From Chryseobacterium ginsenosidimutans (lineage in GTDB: Bacteria > Bacteroidota > Bacteroidia > Flavobacteriales > Weeksellaceae), in NCBI RefSeq assembly GCF_024807225.1, contig NZ_JANUCO010000001.1:1798001-1862000 (forward strand): 64,000 nucleotides of DNA, in the 5' to 3' direction. A program made the translations under genes and the position numbers. The notes under the pieces were generated by a model, which was not told where the DNA came from, did not search any database, and saw nothing but the letters and a program-made list of their open reading frames with translations. Below, piece by piece: positions 1 through 10,800 of the stretch. How positions within the stretch are numbered: position 1 is the stretch's first letter; each line of letters begins with the position of its first letter.

Positions 1-521
1 ATTTATTAAGAAAAATCGACGTTCTCCCATAATCCGGAAATCCAGCTTTGATAAGTCTGTGGCGTCGTTGATTGATATTATGGTGCGAATGTTCTTCTTC
101 GGCACTAATGTGCTCCCATTCTGTGGGAACCAAAAGCTGTTCACGGAAAGCATACAACCATGCAATGTGGCGATAAACAATTTTTTTTCTTCGGTCTTCC
201 AGATCAAAAGTTCCCACTTCTTCATTTTCTGTGTTAAAAGCATATACCATCGAAGCAAATGATCGGCTTGAATTCACAATTCCGCCCCAGATTTTTCTGG
301 CTTCCCAAAGTCTGTCGTAAGCCTGATTGTTTTTAAAACCAACCAAAAACGCTTCTGCAGTACCAATCAACGCAACAGGAAACCCACGGAATAATCATCC
401 ATTCCCAATGAAAAAAGTGAAATAAAACGGCAATTAATGTGCACCAAATGGAGATCCAGATCAGATGAATTCCTGATAGATTAAGAACCTGTCTGTAATT
501 GACGTATTTTGTAGTGATCAT
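1..521 (-). pseudogene. bestrophin-like channel protein, 5' part, frameshifted and cut by the window edge
   Basis: The minus-strand reading starts at 521 with MITTKYVNYRQVLNLSG and a hydrophobic first membrane segment, which resembles bacterial bestrophin-family (UPF0187) anion channels. The frame closes after 62 codons near 333. Removing one base from the AAA run at 380-382 restores a long frame reading VALIGTAEAFLVGF, then NNQAYDRLWEARKIWGG, which continues open to base 1. Tryptophan-rich WEARKIWGG is typical of the family. I therefore read 1-521 as one gene with a one-base insertion, either a sequencing error or a real null mutation. The C-terminal part lies outside the window. Family assignment is by recognition of the N-terminal pattern only. 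Confidence 0.72.
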
Positions 522-559
522 GAGTGTTCCTGAAAATTTAATCCAAGGTATTAAAAATT

Positions 560-612
560 AACAAGCAGACACAAAAAAAACCTCTAAAATATTTTAGAGG
601 TCTTATTATATT
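560..612 (-). terminator. probable terminator of the E1 gene
   Basis: CCTCTAAAATATTTTAGAGG (581-600) is a near-perfect hairpin. On the minus strand it is followed by a T-rich run (complement of the A run at 570-580). It lies just past the stop of the minus-strand dehydrogenase gene. Confidence 0.7.
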
Positions 613-622
613 TTTATCTGAA

Positions 623-2695
623 TTAATATTTCAGCATTTCTTCAATTTTCTTCGCAAGCTTTTCAGCATTTGGAAGCATTTCTTTTTCGAGAATTAAGTT
701 GATCGGAACAGCCGGAGTATCTAAAGATCCCATTGTTTCAACCGGAGCGTCTAGATATTTGAAGCAATTCTTAGAAATTCTGTGTGCAAAGGCTTCTGCG
801 AATGAATTGTTTAACTGTTCTTCCGTTAAAACGATACATTTTCCATGAGCTTTTACTCTTTCGAAAACCAATTCTTCATCCAAAGGAATTAAAGTTCTCA
901 AATCGATTACTTCCACTCTTCCGTTAAAGCTTTTTGCTGCTTCTTTCGCCCAGTAAACGCCCATTCCGTAAGTTACCACCAATAAAGTTCTGCCTTTTTC
1001 AGTCTCCTCTTTATCAGCTTCGATAATTACTTTTCCTTTTCCGAAAGGTAAAATATAATCTTCTGCCGGTTCGATCGTTTTTGCATCTTCAGTTCCTGGA
1101 ACTTTGCTCCAATAAAGACCTTTATGCTCCAACATTACCACCGGATTCGGATCGTAATAAGCTGCTTTTAATAATCCTTTAAAATCTGCTGCATTGCTTG
1201 GATAAGCGATTTTAATTCCTTTAATATTCGCTAAAATACTTTCAACACTTCCGCTGTGGTAAGGACCACCACCTCCGTAAGCTCCAATCGGAACACGGAT
1301 GATATTGCTAACTGGGAATTTACCCTGAGTTAAATAACTCGATTTTGAAATTTCCGTAATCAACTGATTGATTCCCGGATAAATATAATCTGCAAACTGA
1401 ACCTCAACAATCGGTTTCAGACCAACTGCACTCATTCCCGTCGTAGAACCAATAATATAGGCTTCCTGAATCGCTGTATTGAAAACTCTCTTGCTTCCGA
1501 ATTTCTTTCCTAAAGTTACCGTTTCACGGAAAACTCCACCGATTCTTTCCCCAACATCTTGTCCGTACAATAAAGCTTCAGGATGTTTCCACATAATCTC
1601 CTGAATGGCGTGAATCGCAGCGTCAACCATCACGATTTTTTCACCACCTTCCGGTTCACGAGTTCCCACTTCTTCCGTAATAGGAGTCGGAGCAAAAATA
1701 TGCTGCATCACTGTTTCAGGCTTCGGATCTTCTGCTTTTTGAGCTCTTTCGAAAGCTTCTTCAACTTCAAGACGCGCTTTTTTAGTAATTTGTTTTAATA
1801 ATTCTTCATCAACTCCCGCATCAAGCAATTGATTTCTAAGGATTTCTCCCGGATCTTTTGCTCTGTGTTTCGTTAAATCTTCTTCGTCTCTGTAAAATTC
1901 TCTTCTTACTCCTGAAGTGTGGTGACCGATCAACACTGTTTTTGCACAGACAACCAAAGGTTTTCTTTCATTTCGTACGAAATCAACCGCTTTTTTCATC
2001 ACTTCAAAACTTTCAACGAAATCTGTTCCGTCTACTCTCATTCTGCTTAAACCAGTGAAACCAGCCACAAAATCGTAAGCGTCACAAGTTCTTGCTTCTT
2101 CTTTCGTTACAGAAATTCCCCATTCATTATCCTGAACCAGGAAAATAATTGGAAGTTGATGCAGCGCGGAAAACTGAAGTGCTTCACTCACTTCACCTTC
2201 CGTTACCGAATTGTCTCCAAGACTGCAAATGACAACAGGATTGTTTTCAAACTGCTGTAAATTAAAATCCTGAATATATTTTATCCCTTGCGCAACTCCC
2301 GCGGTCGGAATGGTCTGCATTCCTGTTGCCGAGCTCTGATGAATGATTTTTGGTTTGTCTTCATCTCTGCTTGAAGGGTGAGAATAATAAGATCTACCTC
2401 CGGAAAAAGGATCGTCAGCTTTTGCCAATAACTGCAGCATCAATTGATAAGGTTCGAAACCAATGCCCAAAAGAATACTTTCGTCTCTGTAATAAGGAGA
2501 AACCCAGTCTTCTTTTTTTAACTGATAAGCCGTTGCTAATTGAATGGCTTCATGACCTCTTGATGTACTATGAACATATTTGGTAACATTTCTGTTTTCC
2601 TCGTAAATGTCTGCCATAGCTTTTGCAAGCATCATGTGGTTATAAGCCTTAAGCAAAATGTCCTGTGAAACTTTCTCGTGAAGTGTATTTTCCAT
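623..2695 (-). CDS. 2-oxoacid dehydrogenase E1, alpha and beta fused (branched-chain type)
   Basis: Thiamine-diphosphate-dependent E1 subunit of a 2-oxoacid dehydrogenase complex, probably the branched-chain (2-oxoisovalerate) type. The alpha half (about 1-345) has the ThDP motif GDNSVTEGE at 160-168 and DN at 189-190. The beta half (about 365-690) begins near MVDAAIHAI and carries YGQDVGERIGG. The two are separate proteins in many bacteria; the fusion is common in Bacteroidetes. The frame is open 45 codons further upstream to 2830, but I choose the ATG at 2695 because MENTLHEKVS begins the conserved part and a TATCTTTG -7 box lies directly upstream, so the extension would start before the promoter. 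This gives 690 residues. Pyruvate or acetoin as substrate cannot be excluded from sequence alone. Confidence 0.9.
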   Translation of the reverse strand: MENTLHEKVSQDILLKAYNHMMLAKAMADIYEENRNVTKYVHSTSRGHEAIQLATAYQLKKEDWVSPYYRDESILLGIGFEPYQLMLQLLAKADDPFSGGRSYYSHPSSRDEDKPKIIHQSSATGMQTIPTAGVAQGIKYIQDFNLQQFENNPVVICSLGDNSVTEGEVSEALQFSALHQLPIIFLVQDNEWGISVTKEEARTCDAYDFVAGFTGLSRMRVDGTDFVESFEVMKKAVDFVRNERKPLVVCAKTVLIGHHTSGVRREFYRDEEDLTKHRAKDPGEILRNQLLDAGVDEELLKQITKKARLEVEEAFERAQKAEDPKPETVMQHIFAPTPITEEVGTREPEGGEKIVMVDAAIHAIQEIMWKHPEALLYGQDVGERIGGVFRETVTLGKKFGSKRVFNTAIQEAYIIGSTTGMSAVGLKPIVEVQFADYIYPGINQLITEISKSSYLTQGKFPVSNIIRVPIGAYGGGGPYHSGSVESILANIKGIKIAYPSNAADFKGLLKAAYYDPNPVVMLEHKGLYWSKVPGTEDAKTIEPAEDYILPFGKGKVIIEADKEETEKGRTLLVVTYGMGVYWAKEAAKSFNGRVEVIDLRTLIPLDEELVFERVKAHGKCIVLTEEQLNNSFAEAFAHRISKNCFKYLDAPVETMGSLDTPAVPINLILEKEMLPNAEKLAKKIEEMLKY

Positions 2696-2701
2696 AGAAA
2701 G

Positions 2702-2733
2702 CAAAGATAAACAAAAAAACAAAATACTAACAA
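2702..2733 (-). promoter_or_regulatory. Bacteroidetes-type promoter of the E1 gene
   Basis: On the minus strand a TTG (2731-2733) is followed after 21 bases by TATCTTTG (2702-2709), matching the -33/-7 consensus TTG...TAnnTTTG. The -7 box ends 6 bases before the chosen ATG, so the transcript would be almost leaderless. Confidence 0.6.
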
Positions 2734-2920
2734 TTGTTAGTGTTTTTGGGGTAATTGAATGATTTTCATTGAGTTTTAATTGATATTTCTTGGTTAAAGT
2801 TAATTGATGATCGCCCAATATATATACCATGATTGGGAATGATTTATAAAACTAATTTCAAAAGACAAAAAATTGAAGTAACTTTACATTCTCTTTTAAT
2901 TAAAAGCTGAAAAAAGTTAC

Positions 2921-5900
2921 ATGTATTTAGTTTTTGACACAGAAACCACGGGTTTACCAAAGAATTTCAACGCTCCGCTTTCAGACTCAGACAACTGGCC
3001 AAGAATGGTACAGATTGCGTGGCAGTTGCATAATGATGACGGAACTTTAATAGAAAATCAGGATTATATTATAAAACCTGAAGGGTACGATATTCCCTTT
3101 AATGCTGCAAGAATTCACGGGATTACAACGAAAATTGCGAATGATGAAGGTCGTGATCTTGAAGAAATTTTAAATGAATTTGCTAAAGTTTTAGACAGAG
3201 TAAGAGTTGTTTCCGGACACAATGTTGAGTTTGATTACAATATTGTAGGAGCAGAATTTTACCGAAAAAATATACAGGATAATCTCCAGGAAAAGCCAAA
3301 AGCCGACACCATGATTTTGGGTACGGATTATTGTAAGCTTGGAGGCGGTCGAGGCGGAAGATACAAATCTCCGAAACTTGAAGAATTATACGAAAAATTA
3401 TACGGTCATAAGTTTGATGAAGCGCACAACGCGGCAGCCGATGTAAATGCAACGGCTCAGGTTTTCTTCGAAATGATGAGAATCGGGGTGATTCCTGCTG
3501 AGGTTTTGAAAACTTCGGAAGATCAGCTTGCCTATTTCAAAACGCTTCATCCTGATCCGATAAAACCTTTCGGAATTGTTATCAGAAGGCAGGTTGCAGA
3601 TTTTAACAACAAGAAAAAACAATCTGATGTCGGAAGTATTGATGATATCGATCTTGGAAGATATTTCAATTTTGACAATCACAGTGTTTTCTCGACTTTG
3701 AGTGCGACTTCGAGCATTAATGATCTTATTAAAAAAGCTTCAGATGATAATTTCCCTGCTGTCGGAATGGTGGATTTGGGAAATATGATGGGAGCTTTTA
3801 AATTCGTTTCCGCGGTTGAAGGTGAAAATGGAGACCGTGCGAAAAAGCATAAAGAGTATGTAGCTAAAAAACAGGAAGCAGAAGAAAACGGAACGGAATT
3901 CAATGAAGAAGAACCGGTTTCAGAACCTTTGATTCCTGTTGTGGGTTGTGAATTTTATATTTCAGACCGTTACGAGCAGAAGCAGTTTACGAAAGACGAT
4001 CCCGACAGAAGAACACAGGTTGTTTTGCTGGCGAAAGATTTTAACGGATATAAAAATTTAGCAAAACTTTCAAGTATCGGTTTCTTAAAAGGATTCTATT
4101 TCGGAGTTCCGAGGATCAGTCGTGAAGTGATTGCTGAATATAAAGAAGGTCTTATCGCTTTAACTTCCGGGATTCTTGGAGATATTCCGGATGCGATTTT
4201 AAATACGGGTGAACAAAAAGGGGAGGAGCTTTTCAAATGGTGGAAAGATACTTTTGAAGATGATTTTTATGTTCAGATTCAAAACCACAATCTTCCTGAA
4301 GAAGAGCATTTAAATGATGTTTTGTTACACTTTGCAGATAAATATGATGTTAAAATTTTAGCACAGAACGAGACTTTTTATTCCAATAAAGACGATTCTA
4401 ATATTCAGGATATTGTAAGCTGTATCAAAGATGGTGAAAAACTGACAACACCTGTCGGAAAAGGCTTTGGAAAAAGAAGAGGTTTGGCGACAGGAGAATA
4501 TTTCATGAAAAATGCTCATGAGATCAAAGAAACTTTTCTTTCTTATCCGGATGCGTTTGATGCGTATGAAGAATTTACGGCAAAATTCAAACCTTATACT
4601 TTAAAAAGAGACGTTCTCCTTCCAAAATTCGATATTCCTGAAGAATTTATTCATGCAGAAGATGAGATTGATGGCGGAAAACGTGGTGAGATGGCCTATC
4701 TAACTCACTTAACTTATGAAGGAGCAAGAAAAAGATATGCCGAAACAGGAATTACAGATGAAATTAAGGAACGTCTTGATTTTGAGCTGGAAGTAGTTGC
4801 TAATACAGGGTATCCCGGTTACTTTTTGATTGTTCAGGATTTTTGTAATGAAGCCAGAAAAATGGGAGTTTGGGTGGGTCCCGGTCGTGGTTCTGCAGCG
4901 GGTTCTGCCGTAGCATATTGTACCGGAATTACCAATGTTGACCCCATTAAATACGATCTCCTTTTTGAGAGATTCCTGAATCCTGAAAGGGTTTCCATGC
5001 CCGATATTGATATTGACTTTGATGATGAGGGTCGTGATAAAATTATCAAATGGGTGGTTGAAAAATACGGTAAAAATCAGGTAGCGCAGATTATCACGTA
5101 CTCAGTTTTGGGTGGAAAATCAGCGATTAAAGATGCGGGAAGAGTATTAGATTTACCGATTCCGGATACGATTAATATTACTAAATTGATTCCTCCAAGT
5201 CCGGGAATGAATATTGCGAAAGCTTTAGCAAAATATGATAAATTAAAACCTGAAGATCAAATGCTCGTCGATGAGATGAGATATGTTCTGAATACTCCGG
5301 GAGATCAGCGCCACGACGTGCTTTCGAGTGCCAAAAAGATGGAAGGCTGTATCAGAAATACCGGAATTCACGCTTGTGGAGTTATTATTACGCCGGAAGA
5401 TGTGAGTAATCTGGTTCCGGTGACAATCGCAGCGAAAGATGCAGATATTTTGGTATCGCAGTTTGACAACTCGGTGGCAGAAAGTGCGGGTCTTCTGAAG
5501 ATGGACTTTTTGGGTCTTAGAACTTTGACGATCATTAAAGATGCTTTAAAATTGGTTAAAGCAAGACATAATGTTGATATCGATCCGGATACGATTCCGC
5601 TTGATGATACAAAAACCTACCAGTTATTTAAAGAAGGAAGAACGGTTGGGATTTTCCAGTATGAAAGTCCGGGAATGCAAAAGTACATGAGAGAGCTTAA
5701 GCCGACGGTTTTTGCCGATCTTATTGCCATGAACGCCCTTTACAGACCGGGTCCGATTAAATATATTCCAAACTTTATTAATAGAAAACACGGGATCGAG
5801 GAAATTGTTTACGATTTGCCGGAAACCGAAGAATATTTAAAGGAAACCTACGGAATTACCGTTTATCAGGAGCAGGTAATGCTTTTATCCCAAAAACTGG

Positions 5901-7597
5901 CAAACTTTACAAAAGGTGAAGCCGATACGCTGAGAAAGGCGATGGGTAAAAAGCAAATCGACGTTCTGAATAAAATGTACCCGAAATTCATTGAAGGCGG
6001 AAGAAAAAATAATCTTAACGAAGAAAGATTAGAAAAAATCTGGAACGACTGGAAAGCCTTTGCAGAATATGCCTTCAACAAATCTCACTCGACTTGTTAT
6101 GCCTTAATTGCTTATCATACAGCGTATTTGAAGGCGAATTATCCCGCAGAATATATGGCGAGTGTAATGAGCAACAACATTAACAATACGGAATCTATCA
6201 CCATGTTCATGGAAGATTGCAAAAGTATCGGTGTTGATGTTTTGGGTCCCGATGTAAATGAATCTCATTACAAATTTTCGGTAAACGAAAAAGGGCAGAT
6301 TCGTTTTGGGTTGGGCGCGATTAAAGGAATTGGGGAAGGACCGAGTGAGGCGATTACGAAAGAACGAACGAACGGAAGATTTAAAAATATTTATGATTTC
6401 TTTGAGAGAATTATGCCTTCTCAAATGAATAAAAGGGTGTCTGAAAGTTTAGTATTGGCGGGAGCTTTCGACGAATTGGACTCTTTCCACAGAGGTCAGT
6501 ATTTTGATATTGATATGGCAGGAAGAACGAATCTGGAACGACTGATAAGATACGGACAAAGCTTCCAGGAAAGTAAAAATGAGATGGAACATTCTCTTTT
6601 TGCAGATTTTGCGGAAGAAGTTCAGATCGAGCAACCCAAATTGCCGCCTTGTCCGGAATGGCCAAACATGCATAAATTAAATAAAGAAAAAGAAATCATC
6701 GGTTTCTATCTTTCTGCGCATCCGCTTGATGAATTTAAATTTCAGTATCAGTTTATGCAGGGACAGCTTTCTAAAAATGCCGTTTTGGAAAAGGATCAGG
6801 ATGAAAAAATTGTGACCGATGAGGTTCCGATTTTGGAGAAAGATTCTGTGGATGAAGTGGCAGATTTGATTGAAATTGTTTCAGATGATCTTGAAGTTGG
6901 TGAAGAAGAAATCATTGAAGAAGTAAAGAAAAAAGCAGAACCGAAAGGAGTTTTCCACTTTTTGAATCTTGATGAGGTTGATGCATATAAAGAACAGGCT
7001 TTTGCGAATAAGCAGGAAGAATTGTTCGAAGAAAAGAAAAAAGACTGGAAAACGCTGCAGAAAGAAAGAGAAAATGGCGGCGGCGGAAAAGAGTACACTG
7101 TGGCAGGTTTGATTACGGAATATGTGGTGAAAGATGGTTTCAGAAGTGGTGAAAAGGTCGCTTTTGTTACATTGGAAGATTATTCCGGGTCGTATTCTTT
7201 CAGGTTGGGAGATCGGGATTATATGAAGTTGAAGGAAAAGCTTGAAGTTCAGCGATTTGTTATTTTAAAAATAAAATTTGCTCAGGTAAAAGACGGGCGT
7301 GTTTTTGTGAATGTAAATGAGGTGATTGAGCTTCAGGAAGCGTTTGAGAGGTTTGCAAAAAGTATTTCTTTGGTGATGGATGTGATGGATTTCAGACCGG
7401 AAGATTTAACTTTCTTCAGAACGGTTCTGGAAAGAAATCAGGGAAATCAAAAGCTGAAATTTTATATTAAAAATGTGGATGAAGATGCTAAAACTGAACA
7501 TTTGGAAGTGCAATCTCTGAAACATTCGGTGAATTTGAATGGTGATTTGATTAAAGAAATTCAATTGCTCAATAAATATGAGTTTTATCTGAATTAA
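2921..7597 (+). CDS. dnaE: DNA polymerase III alpha subunit with fused N-terminal proofreading exonuclease
   Basis: Replicative DNA polymerase, 1558 residues, longer than E. coli DnaE (about 1160) because of an N-terminal DnaQ-like exonuclease. Exonuclease residues visible: D6 and E8 (FDTETTG), D105 (HNVEFDYN), H169 and D174 (AHNAAAD), a DEDDh set. A PHP-like domain follows from about 253, but its first motif reads VFSTLSATSS, so the usual histidines are missing. Polymerase aspartates are in PDIDIDF (D695, D697, D699) and KMDFLGL (D862). An acidic insertion (about 1270-1350) precedes an OB-fold region near 1390-1460. Exo-DnaE fusion is known in Bacteroidetes; loss of PHP histidines fits proofreading having moved to the fused domain, which is inference. 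The gene is single, with its own terminator. Confidence 0.96.
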   Translation: MYLVFDTETTGLPKNFNAPLSDSDNWPRMVQIAWQLHNDDGTLIENQDYIIKPEGYDIPFNAARIHGITTKIANDEGRDLEEILNEFAKVLDRVRVVSGHNVEFDYNIVGAEFYRKNIQDNLQEKPKADTMILGTDYCKLGGGRGGRYKSPKLEELYEKLYGHKFDEAHNAAADVNATAQVFFEMMRIGVIPAEVLKTSEDQLAYFKTLHPDPIKPFGIVIRRQVADFNNKKKQSDVGSIDDIDLGRYFNFDNHSVFSTLSATSSINDLIKKASDDNFPAVGMVDLGNMMGAFKFVSAVEGENGDRAKKHKEYVAKKQEAEENGTEFNEEEPVSEPLIPVVGCEFYISDRYEQKQFTKDDPDRRTQVVLLAKDFNGYKNLAKLSSIGFLKGFYFGVPRISREVIAEYKEGLIALTSGILGDIPDAILNTGEQKGEELFKWWKDTFEDDFYVQIQNHNLPEEEHLNDVLLHFADKYDVKILAQNETFYSNKDDSNIQDIVSCIKDGEKLTTPVGKGFGKRRGLATGEYFMKNAHEIKETFLSYPDAFDAYEEFTAKFKPYTLKRDVLLPKFDIPEEFIHAEDEIDGGKRGEMAYLTHLTYEGARKRYAETGITDEIKERLDFELEVVANTGYPGYFLIVQDFCNEARKMGVWVGPGRGSAAGSAVAYCTGITNVDPIKYDLLFERFLNPERVSMPDIDIDFDDEGRDKIIKWVVEKYGKNQVAQIITYSVLGGKSAIKDAGRVLDLPIPDTINITKLIPPSPGMNIAKALAKYDKLKPEDQMLVDEMRYVLNTPGDQRHDVLSSAKKMEGCIRNTGIHACGVIITPEDVSNLVPVTIAAKDADILVSQFDNSVAESAGLLKMDFLGLRTLTIIKDALKLVKARHNVDIDPDTIPLDDTKTYQLFKEGRTVGIFQYESPGMQKYMRELKPTVFADLIAMNALYRPGPIKYIPNFINRKHGIEEIVYDLPETEEYLKETYGITVYQEQVMLLSQKLANFTKGEADTLRKAMGKKQIDVLNKMYPKFIEGGRKNNLNEERLEKIWNDWKAFAEYAFNKSHSTCYALIAYHTAYLKANYPAEYMASVMSNNINNTESITMFMEDCKSIGVDVLGPDVNESHYKFSVNEKGQIRFGLGAIKGIGEGPSEAITKERTNGRFKNIYDFFERIMPSQMNKRVSESLVLAGAFDELDSFHRGQYFDIDMAGRTNLERLIRYGQSFQESKNEMEHSLFADFAEEVQIEQPKLPPCPEWPNMHKLNKEKEIIGFYLSAHPLDEFKFQYQFMQGQLSKNAVLEKDQDEKIVTDEVPILEKDSVDEVADLIEIVSDDLEVGEEEIIEEVKKKAEPKGVFHFLNLDEVDAYKEQAFANKQEELFEEKKKDWKTLQKERENGGGGKEYTVAGLITEYVVKDGFRSGEKVAFVTLEDYSGSYSFRLGDRDYMKLKEKLEVQRFVILKIKFAQVKDGRVFVNVNEVIELQEAFERFAKSISLVMDVMDFRPEDLTFFRTVLERNQGNQKLKFYIKNVDEDAKTEHLEVQSLKHSVNLNGDLIKEIQLLNKYEFYLN

Positions 7598-7622
7598 AAA
7601 AAATATTTTTTTAAAATATAGG

Positions 7623-7650
7623 AAGTGACTTTTTTAAGTCACTTTTTTTT
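7623..7650 (+). terminator. intrinsic terminator after dnaE
   Basis: AAGTGACTT and AAGTCACTT form a 9-bp stem around a short T loop, followed by a run of eight or more T. Confidence 0.85.
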
Positions 7651-7857
7651 GTTTGGATGGTAAATGACTGAAAATGAGGGTCTTGATTATTTAAGTTCGT
7701 TTATGTTTATTTGTGTTTGTTTTAAATCAAATGCTTGTTTAGTAATTGTTAATGATTTAAAGGTTTTTAAGACTTTTTATTTAAAGATTTAAGACATTTT
7801 TTGATTTGTAATGCAAATATTTAGTAATTTCACCCTCTAATTTTAATTTAACTAAGT

Positions 7858-10800
7858 ATGAAAAAAGCTTATCTTTGGCTCTTATTGATTTGCAGTTTTG
7901 CAACAATGAAAGCACAAACCACGTATTATTCGAAGGCTTCGGCCACGGATTTTACAGCTGTGGGCAGTTGGGGTACTGCCACAGATGGTACAGGTACCTC
8001 CCCAACCAGCATTAGCAATGCTGATAATTTTGTTATACAAAATGCTTCAGCAATGACGCTTCCCGGTAATGCTTCAGTCAGACAGCTTACCATTACTTCT
8101 GGAAGTTTAACTGTTGCAGCAAATACCCTTACGGTGAGTAAAGTGGGAACATTTGATTCAACTTTGAGTACTGTAGGTGGAACTCTGAATGTTTCAGGGG
8201 GGAATATTGTTGTAAATGGTAACTTTAATTTAGGAACGGGAGGTAAACTGAACCAAAGCGGAGGAACAATTTCAGTAGATGGAAACAATGCTGGCTCTGC
8301 AACAGGAAGTGTTGCTTCGGGTACATTTATTGTAAGTTTTGCTCCAACAGCTAACACGGATGTTAATCTTACAGGAGGAATGTTTACTATTGTTGATCCG
8401 CATTATACAACTACTTACACTTTTCAAGTAACAGCTCCTACAGCTGGAGCAATTTCAGCTACAGGAACACATACGTTTAAATTTGGCGATGGAATCTCTA
8501 CAGATAATGGAGGGACGAATGGTTTTAATTTTTATGGTTGGAATGGTACAGGTATCTTTAAATTTAAAAATGTTATTTTAGAAACAGTTACTGGAGGTAC
8601 AAATAGATTTCTTTTCATGAATGGTACATATTTTAATACTGTCATTAATGGAGATTTAACTATTAACTCTGGTGCAGAATTTAGAAACTCAGGTAGTAGT
8701 GCTACAACTGGAGCTAGCTATTTCTCAGGGAATATTATAAATAATGGAACCTTTACAAGTTTAGGAACTGTATTTTTTGCAGATGCCACGTCTGCTACAT
8801 CTACATCCTTAACTGTTTCTCCATCAACGAATGCTCAAACTGTTTCAGGGAGTGGTGTTTTTAGAAACTTAACTACTGGTCCAACAGCTAACTTTACAAG
8901 TATAAATGTCAACAATACTTCTTCAACAGGAGTAACATTTGGTGATGCAAATTCTTTGTTAAACGGAACAAATACAGGTACTGCATCAGGAACACTAACT
9001 TTTACAAATGGTCTTGTAAACACGGGGGCTAATACATTTGTATTGGGTGTTAGCGGTACAACTGTGGGTACACTAACGTATACTGCGGGTGGTTTTGCCT
9101 CTGGCTCTACATTTAGTCGATGGTTTGGAACAACAGGATCAGGAACGACAATAGCTGCAGCAACTATACCTACAGCAGGTGCAGGTACTTATCCTTTTGT
9201 GACAGGAAGTGCAGGTTTTTACAATGCTAATCATTTTCATAGAGCTACAGCAGCCCTAACTACGGCGGGGCAAATGGCAGTTAAGTTTAACGGTGTTACC
9301 GGTACTTCTGCAATAGCCCCTCTAACTGAAGGTTCATTAACCTATGATAGACAAACGAACGCTAATTGGGTAGTAACTACTTCTGCGGGATATACTTCCT
9401 CTGCTACTCATGCTTTTGCAGTTCAGGGTCAGGGAACTTATACGGCTGTTAGTGCAAATGTTGCAATATTAAACAATGGAGCGTTGGTAGGAACTGCTCA
9501 GGCAGGTACAAACCAGCCTATGGGACAAAGAACTGCAGTACCTGTTGCAAATATAGCAGCTACTTATACATTAGCTTCGATTGCATCAGAAGCTCCTATA
9601 GAATCGGCTCAATCTGGTCCTTGGGAAAGTACAAGTACATGGGTAGGAGGAGTAGTGCCAAGTTGTGCAAATGCATCTATTTTATCAGGTCATACGGTAA
9701 CTGTAAGTGCTGCAACAACAGCAACGCCTAACAATATTATTATTAATACAGGAGGTACTTTATCTGCAACAGGAGGATCTCTTACGGTAGGTTGTACTAA
9801 TAAAAATAATTATATTAATAACAACGGTACGTTATCGGTATCTGGAGGAAACTTAGTAGTAAATGGTAACATTAATAATGTATCAGGTTCTACTTTTGCT
9901 CAAACGGGTGGAAATATTAATGTTGATGGAAACGATGCAGGAGCTACAGCAACAAGTGTAGCTTCGGGTACAAACATAGTGAATATAGCTACTGGAAATG
10001 TAACACTTACTGGTGGAACTATGACTTTGGTAGATCCTCACGCAGCTAATAGTACGACTTCATACGCATTCTCCTATTCTGGTGGAACTGCCATTGATAA
10101 TACGGTAGGCTGGACTTTAAAGTTTGGTGACGGATCTTCTGCCGATGCAGGAGGAACTACTGCAACTGCTTCAGCTGCGGGAGGGTTTATTTGGAACAAT
10201 GCAGGAAGCAAAATATATTTTGACAATGTAATAATAGATGGAGCTTCAGGTACAAATAGATATGTATCAAATTCTTCCACAACGATTGGTATTAATACAT
10301 TAACTATTAATGCAAATGGAGAATTTAGAATGCCAACATCCGGAATAAGTATTGCAGGTAATTTTACCAATAATGGTACATTTACACATACTGCTTCCAC
10401 GTTGAATTTCCAAAATTTCAAAAATGCAACTGCTTCAGCTTCTACTACACCTCAGACTGTTTCAGGATCTGGTGTATTTAGAAATAATATTGTTACAGCA
10501 AGTTCTACTGCCAATTTTACTTCAGTGGCAATTAATAATAGTTCTTCAACTGGTGTTACTTTTGCCAATGCAAACTCATTATTGAGCGGGGCAAATACAG
10601 GAACGGTTTCAGGAACTTTAACGATGACAACAGGTTTTGTAAATACAGGTGCTAATACTTTTGTTTTAGGTATTTCAGCTGCTTCCAACGGAACTTTATC
10701 TTATGCTGCAGGTGGTTTTGCTACAGGTAGTACTTTTGCAAGATGGTGGCCGACAACAACAGGTGGAGCGACTATTGCTGCAAGTACAACGCCATCAGGA

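Noticed and set aside
59..262. Open frame on the plus strand opposite the bestrophin-like gene
   Set aside because: Shadow of the conserved minus-strand reading; composition unlike a protein of this genome.
2696..2830. 45-codon N-terminal extension of the E1 gene
   Set aside because: It lies upstream of a good TATCTTTG promoter and is not like E1 proteins.
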